NCBI GenBank assembly: GCA_944392335.1
Contig: CALXWJ010000021.1
Location: forward strand, 62,001 to 126,000
DNA: 64,000 nt
Source of the DNA: an uncultured Clostridia bacterium
GTDB lineage: Bacteria; Bacillota; Clostridia; UBA1381
Reading direction: 5' to 3'
Shown here: one piece after another, positions 43,641 through 53,267 of the stretch
Layout of the letters: each line of letters starts with the position of its first letter
How positions within the stretch are numbered: the stretch's first letter is position 1
The notes under the pieces: generated by a model
Database searches by the model: none
Told to the model about the DNA's origin: nothing
Seen by the model: the letters and a program-made list of their open reading frames with translations, nothing else
Translations under genes and position numbers: made by a program

Positions 43641-45482
43641 TCATTTCGTTATATAATGCCAGTCATCATAATTACTTTTATGTTTAACATTTTCCTTTAT
43701 ATCGATAAAAGTATTATCGAAAATTTTTGTTATATCACACATATCCCTCATTTGAAGAGCGAACCCCTCACCGCCGATAACTGTATTTTTATATATTTCA
43801 TTGCCAAGCGGCAAATATATGTTGTTATCGTATATATTATATAAATCAGGATATGCCTTTTTCCATATTGTACTTTTGTAATCTATTTCAGCAAGTCTTT
43901 GTTTTAATCTCTCCTGCAGTTCCTCAACAAAAAATATTCTTTTATCGTAATTTATTGCCATTCGACAATTAAAGAAAATATTATTATGAATTTTAAAATC
44001 CCTTCCACCACCAATTAACACAGCCATATGAGGAATATTTGTAAAAATATTACCATAGACCGATGCAGAGCTCATTCCATCATCAAAATATACACCCATA
44101 CAGCCTGCATTATTATAACCATAAAGATCATGTATATAATTATACCTTATAATATTTCCTCTATATGTATAGTTTCTACCGCTGTACACAGCCCCGGCAT
44201 CATTTGATTCATAACAGGCATTTTTTATTTCATTTTTTTCGATAATATGATTATTTCCGGAAAATACAATACCAAAATGCGGAACATCATAAATTAGATT
44301 CTGAGAGATTGTACATCCTACCCCGCTTATATCAATAGCAGCCATATAAGTTTTATGCCATACCGCTATATTATGGATTACACAATTACTTATTATATTT
44401 CCACAAGAGATAAGTGTCTGCCTGTTACCGCCATTTATTCCGATACCTCCGCCACCTGTATGGCAAATCTCACACTGACTGACAATCATATTATTGCAAT
44501 TTTCACCTAAAATTCCCCAAGCTCCGACATTTTGTATATTAATATCAGAAAGATTAATATCTGAGCAGTTCTCCAACACTATTCCGGATTTTCTGCACTG
44601 TGAAATACTAATACCTGAAATTTTAATATTCTTGTAACCATTTGCATAGATCATATCATTGACGCAAGATATTTCAACATATTTTTGTCCTTCATACGGA
44701 TAAAGATATACCTCCATATTTTTTCTGTTAACTGCCCATTCACCGGGTAAAGATATTTTTTCTTTTACATTCAGCGCATAAAACATTCCGGCTCTATCAT
44801 CAAAATATGATCTTCCGTCTCTGTATCCGAAGCAATGATACGGTTTTTTTACCTTTATTATGCCTGTATTTTTATCAATGTCTTCTATCATATGTCTTTG
44901 AGTTGCCCAGTCATACTGCCAATATCCCACAAGCATTATTTCATTGAAATTTTTAAAGGTTGTTATTTCATCATCATCCGCAATGAAAATTCCTTCTGCA
45001 CTTCCATTTCGCTCATTCTTATAATAGGTATAAGTTTTTCCAAGAGATTTTTTTATAAATATATATCCATCTTTCGGATATCTTGATACAGGCATATGCC
45101 TATTCTTATAAAAAAGCTCCATACCAGGTCCAAAATCTGTCATATGAGGTTTTGGTATATCATATTCCTCCCAAAAATCCTTAAAAGGGCCCTGACCGAA
45201 TTGACCAGCATCATTAATTCCATTTTTTTTGAGATTAATTGTAACAATAGTTCTTCCAGTATTATCAATTTGTATTTTTTTGCTTCCCTTTAGTTTAACA
45301 TTGTTATTTTCTCCTATAATGCTTATATTATTTCTTTTTATAACAAGAGTGTCATAAACTTCATATTCACCTTCTGCAATATTTATTATTACACCTTTGT
45401 CAGAAGCATTAGCTTTTTTGAATGCCGCCTCAAGGCTGTCACCTTGTCTTACCCATATCTGTAAATAATCATTTGATACCAT
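43641..45482 (-). CDS. Right-handed parallel beta-helix protein without signal peptide
   Basis: A 613-residue protein that starts MVSNDYLQIWVRQGDSLEAA, with no signal sequence or membrane segment. Residues about 15-60 form a Pectate_lyase_3-like entry (GDSLEAAFKKANASDKG, IIGENNNVKLKGS). The beta-helix covers about 270-530 (NIKISGISISQCRKSGIVL, GGGGIGINGGNRQTL, GNNHIIEKNEI, then NDAGAVYSGRNYTY). It is homologous to the two exported beta-helix proteins, so the lack of a signal is notable and suggests intracellular action on imported fragments. A GAGAGGA site supports the start. The 32 bases upstream end in a strong hairpin. Confidence 0.8.
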   Translation of the reverse strand: MVSNDYLQIWVRQGDSLEAAFKKANASDKGVIINIAEGEYEVYDTLVIKRNNISIIGENNNVKLKGSKKIQIDNTGRTIVTINLKKNGINDAGQFGQGPFKDFWEEYDIPKPHMTDFGPGMELFYKNRHMPVSRYPKDGYIFIKKSLGKTYTYYKNERNGSAEGIFIADDDEITTFKNFNEIMLVGYWQYDWATQRHMIEDIDKNTGIIKVKKPYHCFGYRDGRSYFDDRAGMFYALNVKEKISLPGEWAVNRKNMEVYLYPYEGQKYVEISCVNDMIYANGYKNIKISGISISQCRKSGIVLENCSDINLSDINIQNVGAWGILGENCNNMIVSQCEICHTGGGGIGINGGNRQTLISCGNIISNCVIHNIAVWHKTYMAAIDISGVGCTISQNLIYDVPHFGIVFSGNNHIIEKNEIKNACYESNDAGAVYSGRNYTYRGNIIRYNYIHDLYGYNNAGCMGVYFDDGMSSASVYGNIFTNIPHMAVLIGGGRDFKIHNNIFFNCRMAINYDKRIFFVEELQERLKQRLAEIDYKSTIWKKAYPDLYNIYDNNIYLPLGNEIYKNTVIGGEGFALQMRDMCDITKIFDNTFIDIKENVKHKSNYDDWHYITK

Positions 45483-45515
45483 ATATCTATCCTCTCTTTA
45501 TGATTAATATGTAAG

Positions 45516-45554
45516 TAAAAAAACAAGGTTTGCCATATATTAATATGGCAAACC
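45516..45554 (-). terminator. Strong intrinsic terminator in the leader of the beta-helix gene
   Basis: Minus strand: GGTTTGCCATAT / ATATGGCAAACC (12-bp perfect stem, 45554-45527) followed by TTGTTTTTTTA. It lies 193 bases past the stop of the binding-module gene and only 34 bases before the ATG of the beta-helix gene. It could end the upstream transcript or attenuate the downstream one. Confidence 0.8.
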
Positions 45555-45630
45555 CCTTATAAATTTAAATCGCATCAATTTTTCATCAAACTTGCTTGAA
45601 ATGGAGTTTGTGATGATTGCAACCAGCAAT

Positions 45631-45718
45631 AGGAGCGTTAGCTCCTCATCATTTCAGCAGAAGATTATAACTTCCACTGAAATGATGAATAGAGCCTGCC
45701 GCCTACAGAGGCATGGGA
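45631..45718 (+). repeat. Diverged relative of the dispersed repeat family, copy G
   Basis: Three hairpins in the same order as the family: AGGAGC-GTTA-GCTCCT (45631-45646); TCATCATTTCAG / CTGAAATGATGA, 12 bp (45646-45688), around GAAGATTATAACTTC; then TGCCGCCTACAGAGGCATGG. The central segment CAGCAGAAGATTATAACTTC aligns with CAGCGGGAGATTATACTCTC of copy E with few changes. The outer ends of the family are not recognisable. Confidence 0.5.
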
Positions 45719-45746
45719 TATCTTCGCTTAGGTTATGTTATACATC

Positions 45747-48700
45747 TTATACATCATTAGAGATAGATTCTATAAGAGGCATTCCTGTTGAAAGATCATC
45801 CCAAATATATGCCTTAATTGTCATTCCGCTCACATCTTCAGGCAATGTCATAGTTGCTGCCAATTCCTGATATTCATTTGTCGTCGATATAGAATCGCTT
45901 TTTACAACACTGTTTAATGACCCGTTACTGTTATACAATGCAATAACCATTATTGCATTAGTCTTTACAGAGCCACCGTCAAGAATTTTTGCAATAGCAC
46001 TTATTGTTTCCCCTCCAATAAGAGTTGTGAGTTCTTCGCCGTTACTACTAATAAACTTAAAATTCTTTACAACTACACCTTGAGCAGGCAAAACTGTTAT
46101 ATAAACATATTGTTCACTTGACGACTGACCATTTTTGTCTGTTTTATCAGCAATAAGATTTAATATGCCCTGTTGTTCCTGCATTCCTATAGGATAAATT
46201 ACACCTTTTTCATCAATAACTTCAGGGAACATTGACTGGAATGAATACCTGCTTCCAGCAGGACCAGCTTGAGGTATATCAATATTATCTTTTGCACCCT
46301 TTGCATATTTCCTATCTATAGTATACCATAAGGCGGTTGCATCAAGAGTTGCACTAAGCTGCGTTCCCTTGTCATCTAACGTAGGTGTCCATTCAAATCC
46401 CTTAGGAACAAGAACAATACAATCAGCTTGTCCCCAGCGCTGAGGTCCATCTGCTCTGTATAACTGTTTATATGTAAATATGTGATCTCCTGCCGTCAAA
46501 GATATATTTTCGGCAGCTTTCTGCCACATAACATCAAAGCCACCCGCTTCTGCCTGATATAGGGCATCTGTCTTTTCAAGCTGCTGACATGCAATAAGTT
46601 CATTTTCACCACTTATATCAATTCCCCATTTAAAGTTTGATAATGGGCTCCATGCAAGATCTGTACCTAAAAACCACATATCATATACACCGGAATTGTC
46701 CAGTTCAAAATCATAAGTATAGGTAACCTCTCCGTCAGAACCTTCCATATTTATGCATCCATTGCCGCTGTAATTTGCATTGTTCCATCCAAGACATGGA
46801 TTTGCATTTTCTGTTTCCGAGGTGTAGTTTTTGAAATTTTCAAGCTCTATTAACGCATAAGGATTGATAAAATCTGTCTCAACCGTTGATCTGCCATTTG
46901 TTTTGAGCATTGTGTTATTATCCGGCGTCCAGTTATAGCTTGAAGGAACAAGTACTGCACCGCTTACACAGCTGATTATCCAACTGTCAAACCAACGATT
47001 TTCTACAGAGTATTTTAAAATATGATCTCCCTTTGTAAAAGTCTTATTTGTTTCTACCTTGCTCCAATAAAGATCAAAAGGTGTACTTACCATATAGTTA
47101 AAATACGGTGTCACCTGCTGATTGTTCCATCCCTCTGTTTCAAATGCCCATCTTTTCGGTTCATCATTATCAAAAGAATACATAGGTGTTGACAATGAGT
47201 TATCATTAAATGTCGATAAAATCCATATGTCATAACCCACAGTTTCATTTCCGTCATAATTAAAGCCATATGAAATGCTGTGAACAGGTATCTCAGCACT
47301 ACTGCCGAAATCCTTTTCTACCCTATATATGGTCTCATTATCTGTTGACCATTCAGAACCTATAACATCCACAACGTCGTCTACTGTAAGAACATATACT
47401 TTATTTTTAATCCTTTCTACTGCATTAGGATCGATAAGTACTACCAATTCGGCATTTTCTTCAGCTGTTGCTTCTGCTTTATATGCTGTTATTTTTAACT
47501 CCGCATTAAGATCTTCTTCACTTGACGGGACTATTGCTCCGTTATTTAAAATAACATCCGGTGTTAACGATTCAAACATATATCTGCTTCCGGCAGGTCC
47601 CATCTGAGGCAGGTCAATATTTTCATCTACACCTTCTGCATATTTTTTCTCTAATGAATATGCTGCTGCCTTCGCGTCAAGATTTGCATTAGCAAAATTT
47701 GCCTTATCTTGTGCTGTAGGCTGCCATTCAATTTCTGACGGAACAATTGCTATGCAGTCTGCCTGTCCCCAACGGTCAGGAGCAATATATCTGTAATTTT
47801 GTTTGTATGTAAATTCATGCTGTCCCGCCCCGATAGTTATGCCTTCTGCAACCTTTTGCCATTTAACGGGAAAACTTTGGTTTGTTGCATAATATACCAC
47901 ATCGGAATTATACTGATCGAGTTTTTGTATAGGGTTTAACATAGTATTACTTGTTATATCTATTCCCCAGTTAAAATCCGAAATATGCATTTCAAATTCT
48001 GTACCCAAGAACCATATATCATATGAATCCGAATTATCCAGCTTGAAATCATACGTATATATTGCTTCTCCGCTTTTCCCTTCCATCAGTATGCATCCAT
48101 TCCCACTATAATTATTTGTAGAAGAATAACTTATCGCAGGTTCTATTTCCATTCCCTCCGCCGGGTCATCCTCACCTACATATTGAGAAAATGTCTTATA
48201 TTTTTCAAGTTCTATCCACGCATACGATGCATCAAATCCGCTGTCAATTATTGACTGTCCATTATTGCTTAAAACCGTTTCGGCAGTAGGCGTCCAATTG
48301 TAGTTTGATGGAACTAAAACTGCACCACCGTAACAAGACAACACATATTTATCAAACCATCTTTGACCAACCGAATACTTTAAAGTATGCTTACCATGTG
48401 AAAATGTTTTATTTGTCTCCACCTTATTCCAGTAAAGTTCAAAACGCGAACCCGCTAAATCATTTGTATATGGGGACACTGTCTGATTATTCCATCCTTC
48501 CGTTTCCACTTCCCATCTTTCAGATTCATCGTTATCAAATGCATACATAGGAGTAGAAACACCATTATCATTAAATGTTGACAATATCCATAAATCATAT
48601 CCGGTATTTTCATTACCATCAAAATCAAATCCATATGAAACACTGTGTACAGGTACATTTTCATATGATGTATAATTCCCGTCAACACGATAGATCATAT

Positions 48701-48872
48701 TATTATCGGTTGCCCAGCTGTCCCCGATAACCTCTACAACATTTTCCGGCGTCATAATATATATCCCATCCTCATTTGCTGTACTGTATAACGCCTCTGC
48801 CTCTGCCATGTATGGCATCATATACATCTGCATCATTATAATTGACAGTGTAATTATAAACATCTTTTTCAT
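45747..48872 (-). CDS. Secreted protein with tandemly duplicated carbohydrate-binding-like modules
   Basis: A 1041-residue exported protein (signal peptide to about residue 26). It contains two near-copies of a 440-residue block, about 30-480 and 485-930; each has a first module (VPVHSISYGF, YDIWILSTFNDN, VLVPSSYNWTP) and a second (YDFELDNS, YDMWFLGTDL, DRWGQADCI, VPKGFEWTPT), then RKYAKGAKDNIDIPQAGPAG-like text. The C-terminal Ig-like module ends KAYIWDDLSTGMPL and recurs elsewhere here. Module 2 resembles the modules of the 59878-61566 protein. There is no catalytic domain; glycan binding is inferred. A GGGAGGA site precedes the ATG. It lies 97 bases after the second SLH gene. Confidence 0.78.
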   Translation of the reverse strand: MKKMFIITLSIIMMQMYMMPYMAEAEALYSTANEDGIYIMTPENVVEVIGDSWATDNNMIYRVDGNYTSYENVPVHSVSYGFDFDGNENTGYDLWILSTFNDNGVSTPMYAFDNDESERWEVETEGWNNQTVSPYTNDLAGSRFELYWNKVETNKTFSHGKHTLKYSVGQRWFDKYVLSCYGGAVLVPSNYNWTPTAETVLSNNGQSIIDSGFDASYAWIELEKYKTFSQYVGEDDPAEGMEIEPAISYSSTNNYSGNGCILMEGKSGEAIYTYDFKLDNSDSYDIWFLGTEFEMHISDFNWGIDITSNTMLNPIQKLDQYNSDVVYYATNQSFPVKWQKVAEGITIGAGQHEFTYKQNYRYIAPDRWGQADCIAIVPSEIEWQPTAQDKANFANANLDAKAAAYSLEKKYAEGVDENIDLPQMGPAGSRYMFESLTPDVILNNGAIVPSSEEDLNAELKITAYKAEATAEENAELVVLIDPNAVERIKNKVYVLTVDDVVDVIGSEWSTDNETIYRVEKDFGSSAEIPVHSISYGFNYDGNETVGYDIWILSTFNDNSLSTPMYSFDNDEPKRWAFETEGWNNQQVTPYFNYMVSTPFDLYWSKVETNKTFTKGDHILKYSVENRWFDSWIISCVSGAVLVPSSYNWTPDNNTMLKTNGRSTVETDFINPYALIELENFKNYTSETENANPCLGWNNANYSGNGCINMEGSDGEVTYTYDFELDNSGVYDMWFLGTDLAWSPLSNFKWGIDISGENELIACQQLEKTDALYQAEAGGFDVMWQKAAENISLTAGDHIFTYKQLYRADGPQRWGQADCIVLVPKGFEWTPTLDDKGTQLSATLDATALWYTIDRKYAKGAKDNIDIPQAGPAGSRYSFQSMFPEVIDEKGVIYPIGMQEQQGILNLIADKTDKNGQSSSEQYVYITVLPAQGVVVKNFKFISSNGEELTTLIGGETISAIAKILDGGSVKTNAIMVIALYNSNGSLNSVVKSDSISTTNEYQELAATMTLPEDVSGMTIKAYIWDDLSTGMPLIESISNDV

Positions 48873-48969
48873 AAAAAATTCCTCCCGTTCTTTTTACTTT
48901 CAAGCGAATACTATAACAATATTAACAAAAAATCAATTATCCAATTCAACCGCTATATTTTTGTTGTAC

Positions 48970-51618
48970 TTAATCGACATAGATAACTATGCTCCTGAGC
49001 TGTGAATATGTGACAAAAAACAAGCATCTTGCATCCCTGTTTAAATCAAATTTATATGATTCAAGTTCGCTTATATCTATGGGAATAAGGTCATCTTTTT
49101 TACATATATAAATAACTGCATCTGCAAGCGAATATATTTGAGAGTTGTTAAATGTCAATGTTGATGTATCAAGAGTATTCAGGTCTGTGCCTGTAAGGGG
49201 GACCTTTATATAATTGCCGTTCTTTTCTGCAATAACATTTCCGGTAATATACTGACCATGATTTGCAATATATTCCCCTATACCATCTGAACCTTCGTTA
49301 TATACTTTATACGCTGTATCAAAATGTCTTCCGCCCGCATCAAATATTTTATGTATATATTCTATTTCGCCATTAAAATCTAAATTAAAATCCACAAAAT
49401 CTCCAACCTGTAAATCGGAAGCATCTATTACCGCATTTGTTATATAATGTACGTTTCCACCAAAAAGTTTGTATCCCTCAATTGAATAAACAGGTTCGTC
49501 ATCAGAGTTTAACTGTTGTTCTATATTGCTGATTATACATCCTCCTGTATTTCCAATATTAATAGTATGTTGCTGTTCAGTGTCTGAATATATAACTATT
49601 ACCTCTGCTACTCCCATTGTATCACTGTCATAAGCTGAAATTTTTAACAGCTGATTATTGTTCATGGGAGGGAGTGTCATAGAATAACGATCATAATTAT
49701 AAACATCATTTTGCGGTACATTAAACACTGTCGTATTATTCAAGTCCAATAAAAAGGATATTGTTTCGCCTTTTCCTAATCGCCCTGTACGAACACTCCA
49801 GTATAAATCCTCCATATATGCATTACAAGTCAGATTTTTCTTTGTTTCCCCAATACCATCTTCAGCAGTATCTATATAGATGACATTTCCATCTCCGTTA
49901 AGCATGAATTTTACAAGTTGTTGTTTGGGATTTTCTTCACCATTACAAAGAATTTTATATGCAGTTAAATAATCATATCTTTTACCGTCAATTTTAAACT
50001 TATTCTCAGTTCTTACATTTGATACTCCCTTAGTTTCATCGTACAAAAGTTTTACAAACATACACTGTTCTTCTTCATCACATACAGCATTCACAAGATA
50101 TGCATAACGGAAAGAGTAATCCGGTTCAGTAACAGCTGCAGCCACACGTTCATCTGCATCAAGATAATAAATACCTTCTTGATTTAATCTGATTTCTACT
50201 GCGTTGGTTTTATTTGATTCTACTGCATCCTGATAGCTTTTTGAAATCGCATAATGCTCATCATCTACCACAATATAGCTTTCTCCATCATCAGTATACA
50301 TACTTTCTATGGTTCCTATAACAGGATCGTCATAAATAACAATTTTTGCATATTCCCCATCCATACTTTCATATACAGACATTACATTCCATTGTGCAAG
50401 AGAATTAAAATCAACTTTTTCACCATACATTGAATAGATATCTATTGTTTCAAGTTCAGAATAATCAAAATATTTTCCGTATTTATCGATAATAATCTCA
50501 TTTGTTTTATCATTGGAATCATAAACATAAGTATCAAATTCCCAAACCATAATAACATCTACTATACTGTCACCGTTATTATCTATAAGTTCAAGATTAC
50601 CGGTATCCGGAGTAATGGTTTCTAAAGAAAATGATGTAAATGCCTTTCCGTTATATATTACATCCATAGACTCTGATAGTTTGACTGTCCTTATCCTGTC
50701 ACCGTCAAGATAAACTATTTTTGAGAAATCGGTAATTTCATCTTTTTCAATATATTTTGCCCTTATATTTGTAACATTGTTTCTTCCGGACTTATAAGCA
50801 TAAATTGCTTCATACTCATCATTTCCGTTATCACGATAATAAACATATACATCATATCCCAGCAAAGATGACAGATTGTCTGTAAGGTCCGTGTAGAATT
50901 CATCACCTATCACAACCATGTCCTGACCGGGATTGCCGTTTATTGAAAGATATGTCCTCTCATTTGCATTTACAATACCGCGTTTTTTATAAACCTTAAA
51001 ATTTTCTGTAAGAATTGTTTGATTTGTATTGTAATTGTAATTACCCTCAAGATCAGGTATCATTATTTCACAATCTAAGCTGTTATAAATAAGACTGATC
51101 AACATTCTTTCAGTTAAAACATCCCCAACTTTTGCGTTTATATCGTCAGTAAGACCAATTGACGCGGCTATCGACATATATCCTTCCGGCCACTTTATAT
51201 TGTTTGTAATTCTGTTGTACCCGAGAATACCCACAATCATTTTAACAGCCTGTTCATATGTTGCATTATCTTCCGGATAATACTTGTCATCAATAGATAT
51301 TATGCCCATTTGCGCAAGCGCTGAAATATATTCGGCATTTTCGGTTTCTTCAGTAACATCTTCAAATACAGGAGTATATGACCCGTTTGTATTTGCTGAA
51401 AGATAATAAATTTTTCTTGCAAGAGTACTTCTTGATACTGTTTCAATATCAGAAATCATCTCTCCTTCATCCATAAGCCCCAAGCACATGAGTAACCCAT
51501 ATGCATTATCTTCCATAAGCTGCATTTCTTCATTTACATTATCTTCCGCTATTGCAGCCTGCTGCGATATAATCATTACCGAAAAGATAACAGATAAAAA
51601 TTTCTTTAATTTTATCAT
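48970..51618 (-). CDS. Large secreted protein with N-terminal SLH-like repeats (second gene of an SLH pair)
   Basis: An 882-residue exported protein (signal peptide to about residue 24, AAIAED). Diverged SLH motifs lie near residues 45-165 (VSRSTLARKIYYLSAN, FEDVTEETENAEYISALAQ, ISIDDKYYPEDNATYEQAVK). The rest is strand-rich and unrecognised; it matches the 33951-36605 protein in length, order and short blocks such as SMYGEKVDFNSLAQWNV. The start overlaps the stop of the upstream SLH gene by four bases. Probable wall-attached partner of that protein. Confidence 0.78.
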   Translation of the reverse strand: MIKLKKFLSVIFSVMIISQQAAIAEDNVNEEMQLMEDNAYGLLMCLGLMDEGEMISDIETVSRSTLARKIYYLSANTNGSYTPVFEDVTEETENAEYISALAQMGIISIDDKYYPEDNATYEQAVKMIVGILGYNRITNNIKWPEGYMSIAASIGLTDDINAKVGDVLTERMLISLIYNSLDCEIMIPDLEGNYNYNTNQTILTENFKVYKKRGIVNANERTYLSINGNPGQDMVVIGDEFYTDLTDNLSSLLGYDVYVYYRDNGNDEYEAIYAYKSGRNNVTNIRAKYIEKDEITDFSKIVYLDGDRIRTVKLSESMDVIYNGKAFTSFSLETITPDTGNLELIDNNGDSIVDVIMVWEFDTYVYDSNDKTNEIIIDKYGKYFDYSELETIDIYSMYGEKVDFNSLAQWNVMSVYESMDGEYAKIVIYDDPVIGTIESMYTDDGESYIVVDDEHYAISKSYQDAVESNKTNAVEIRLNQEGIYYLDADERVAAAVTEPDYSFRYAYLVNAVCDEEEQCMFVKLLYDETKGVSNVRTENKFKIDGKRYDYLTAYKILCNGEENPKQQLVKFMLNGDGNVIYIDTAEDGIGETKKNLTCNAYMEDLYWSVRTGRLGKGETISFLLDLNNTTVFNVPQNDVYNYDRYSMTLPPMNNNQLLKISAYDSDTMGVAEVIVIYSDTEQQHTINIGNTGGCIISNIEQQLNSDDEPVYSIEGYKLFGGNVHYITNAVIDASDLQVGDFVDFNLDFNGEIEYIHKIFDAGGRHFDTAYKVYNEGSDGIGEYIANHGQYITGNVIAEKNGNYIKVPLTGTDLNTLDTSTLTFNNSQIYSLADAVIYICKKDDLIPIDISELESYKFDLNRDARCLFFVTYSQLRSIVIYVD

Positions 51619-53267
51619 ATTATCCCTCCTTCCATAATGTTGTAAATTATCTGTGATACTTGTGCTCTCGTTATATTTTCATGGGGTCTGAATTCTCCGT
51701 TTTCAAATCCATTTATCATTCCCGCTTTACTAAGTGTCAAAACTGCATCCAATGCATAATCACTTATATCTCTTTCATCGGTAAAAACAACATCTTGTAC
51801 ATCATCCATATCTCCTGTAATTCTGTAAAGCATTAAAACCGCATCCTGTCTTGTAAGCAAATCATTAGGTTTAAACGTATTATCTGCATATCCCATAACA
51901 ATGCCTTCATTTACCGCTGAAGCAACATATGAATAATACCAGTCATCAGAAGATATGTCATTAAAGCTGCATACCGCATCTGAAGCATATTGTTTTGCGG
52001 CTACAGTTATCATCTTTACAAATTCTGCGCGTGTAACACTTGCATCAGGTCTTACTGTATTGTCATTATATCCTGAAATGATACCTTCTGTATAAAGCGA
52101 CATTATTGCATCATATGCCCAATGTGAATTGTCAATATCAGAAAAATTCCCATTTTGGTTTTCATCTTCTATACTGTCCGGAACATTTTCTTCATCATCT
52201 GAAGGGTTATTTACAGGCGTTCCTACATAAGGCAGCGTCGATGAACTGCCTCCGGGCAATGAACCCGAACTTGATCCTCCGCCTGACGAATTTTTATTAT
52301 CATTTAATGATGTAATTGCATTGTCGAATGCGGTATTTACCTGCTTTACATTGTCAAATTCTTTGCCTTGCAATGCTTTTATAACAGTCATTTTGTCCGA
52401 TTCATTTCTTATTTGGTTATATTTATCGATATCCATGCCAAGAATTTCACCATATGAATTAATTACATTGTCCATTTCTTCTCTGCTGCTTGTGTTAATG
52501 ACAGCTATTGCTTTTGATTCCTCAAACCATTTTTTTACCACATTTTCCACATCAGACATGCCGTTTATTTTTTCCCGAACATGTGTAAAAACACGCCATA
52601 CTTCATCCTTACATTCCTGATAATCGGAATCAAATTCCATCTCCAAATCTTTATTGTATATGTCTGCTCTTTCTTTTAATACAGAAGCAGAACTGTCCGT
52701 GAAAAATCCTACGGCTTTCGCCTTGATAAAATCATTTTTTATATCCGAAAATTGTGTATATTTTTTATCTCCTCTTATAATAGAAAAAGCATCTATACAT
52801 GAGCTTGTATAGTCATTTGCAATATCAAGATCAAGTTCTCTGTAATATAATTCTATTGACGCAGCAAGCTCATTTCCATTTTTATTGCTCATGTCCGAAA
52901 GAATTTCCGAAACAAGATCTGCATCTGATATAAATATGTCTTTAGATCTGTTTTCATATGTAATTCCTTCAATATCATTTACAGCCATATAGTCTTCAAT
53001 AACCGCTGTATAATACTGTTCTGTCTGTATGTCAGAGGGTATATTCAGGATTGCCTCATGGTTGGTGCCGTTAACAACTGTATCACCGATTGCAATAATA
53101 TTTCCGTCTGCATCTGCCACATAAACAATCAATGGTTTTTCTCCTGCATCTGTAATATTAAATATTATTTTTCTGTTTTGATTATCACAATACACATCAA
53201 ATTCCGCTGCATTTGCTATCGACGTCATAAATAACATACAAGCAAATATTAAAACTGTTTTTTTCAA
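51615..53267 (-). CDS. Secreted protein with Ig-like head, helical repeats and three C-terminal SLH domains (first gene of an SLH pair)
   Basis: A 550-residue exported protein. Start: the frame extends to 53330, but an AGGAGG site precedes a TTG at 53267 that begins a clean signal peptide (KKTVLIFACMLFMTSIANAA). An Ig-like domain covers about 22-110, helical units about 120-325, the linker GGGSSSGSLPGGSSS about 328-345, and three SLH domains the rest (LYTEGIISGYNDNTVRPD; AVNEGIVMGYADNTFKPN; LSKAGMINGFENGEFRPH). The TTG overlaps the stop of the glycosidase gene, and its own stop overlaps the next gene by four bases, so three genes are translationally coupled. Confidence 0.87.
   Translation of the reverse strand: MKKTVLIFACMLFMTSIANAAEFDVYCDNQNRKIIFNITDAGEKPLIVYVADADGNIIAIGDTVVNGTNHEAILNIPSDIQTEQYYTAVIEDYMAVNDIEGITYENRSKDIFISDADLVSEILSDMSNKNGNELAASIELYYRELDLDIANDYTSSCIDAFSIIRGDKKYTQFSDIKNDFIKAKAVGFFTDSSASVLKERADIYNKDLEMEFDSDYQECKDEVWRVFTHVREKINGMSDVENVVKKWFEESKAIAVINTSSREEMDNVINSYGEILGMDIDKYNQIRNESDKMTVIKALQGKEFDNVKQVNTAFDNAITSLNDNKNSSGGGSSSGSLPGGSSSTLPYVGTPVNNPSDDEENVPDSIEDENQNGNFSDIDNSHWAYDAIMSLYTEGIISGYNDNTVRPDASVTRAEFVKMITVAAKQYASDAVCSFNDISSDDWYYSYVASAVNEGIVMGYADNTFKPNDLLTRQDAVLMLYRITGDMDDVQDVVFTDERDISDYALDAVLTLSKAGMINGFENGEFRPHENITRAQVSQIIYNIMEGGII

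Noticed and set aside
48873-48969. Promoter before the duplicated-module protein gene
   Set aside because: TTGATT and TATAGT are present but only 15 bases apart; too weak to list in this AT-rich gap.
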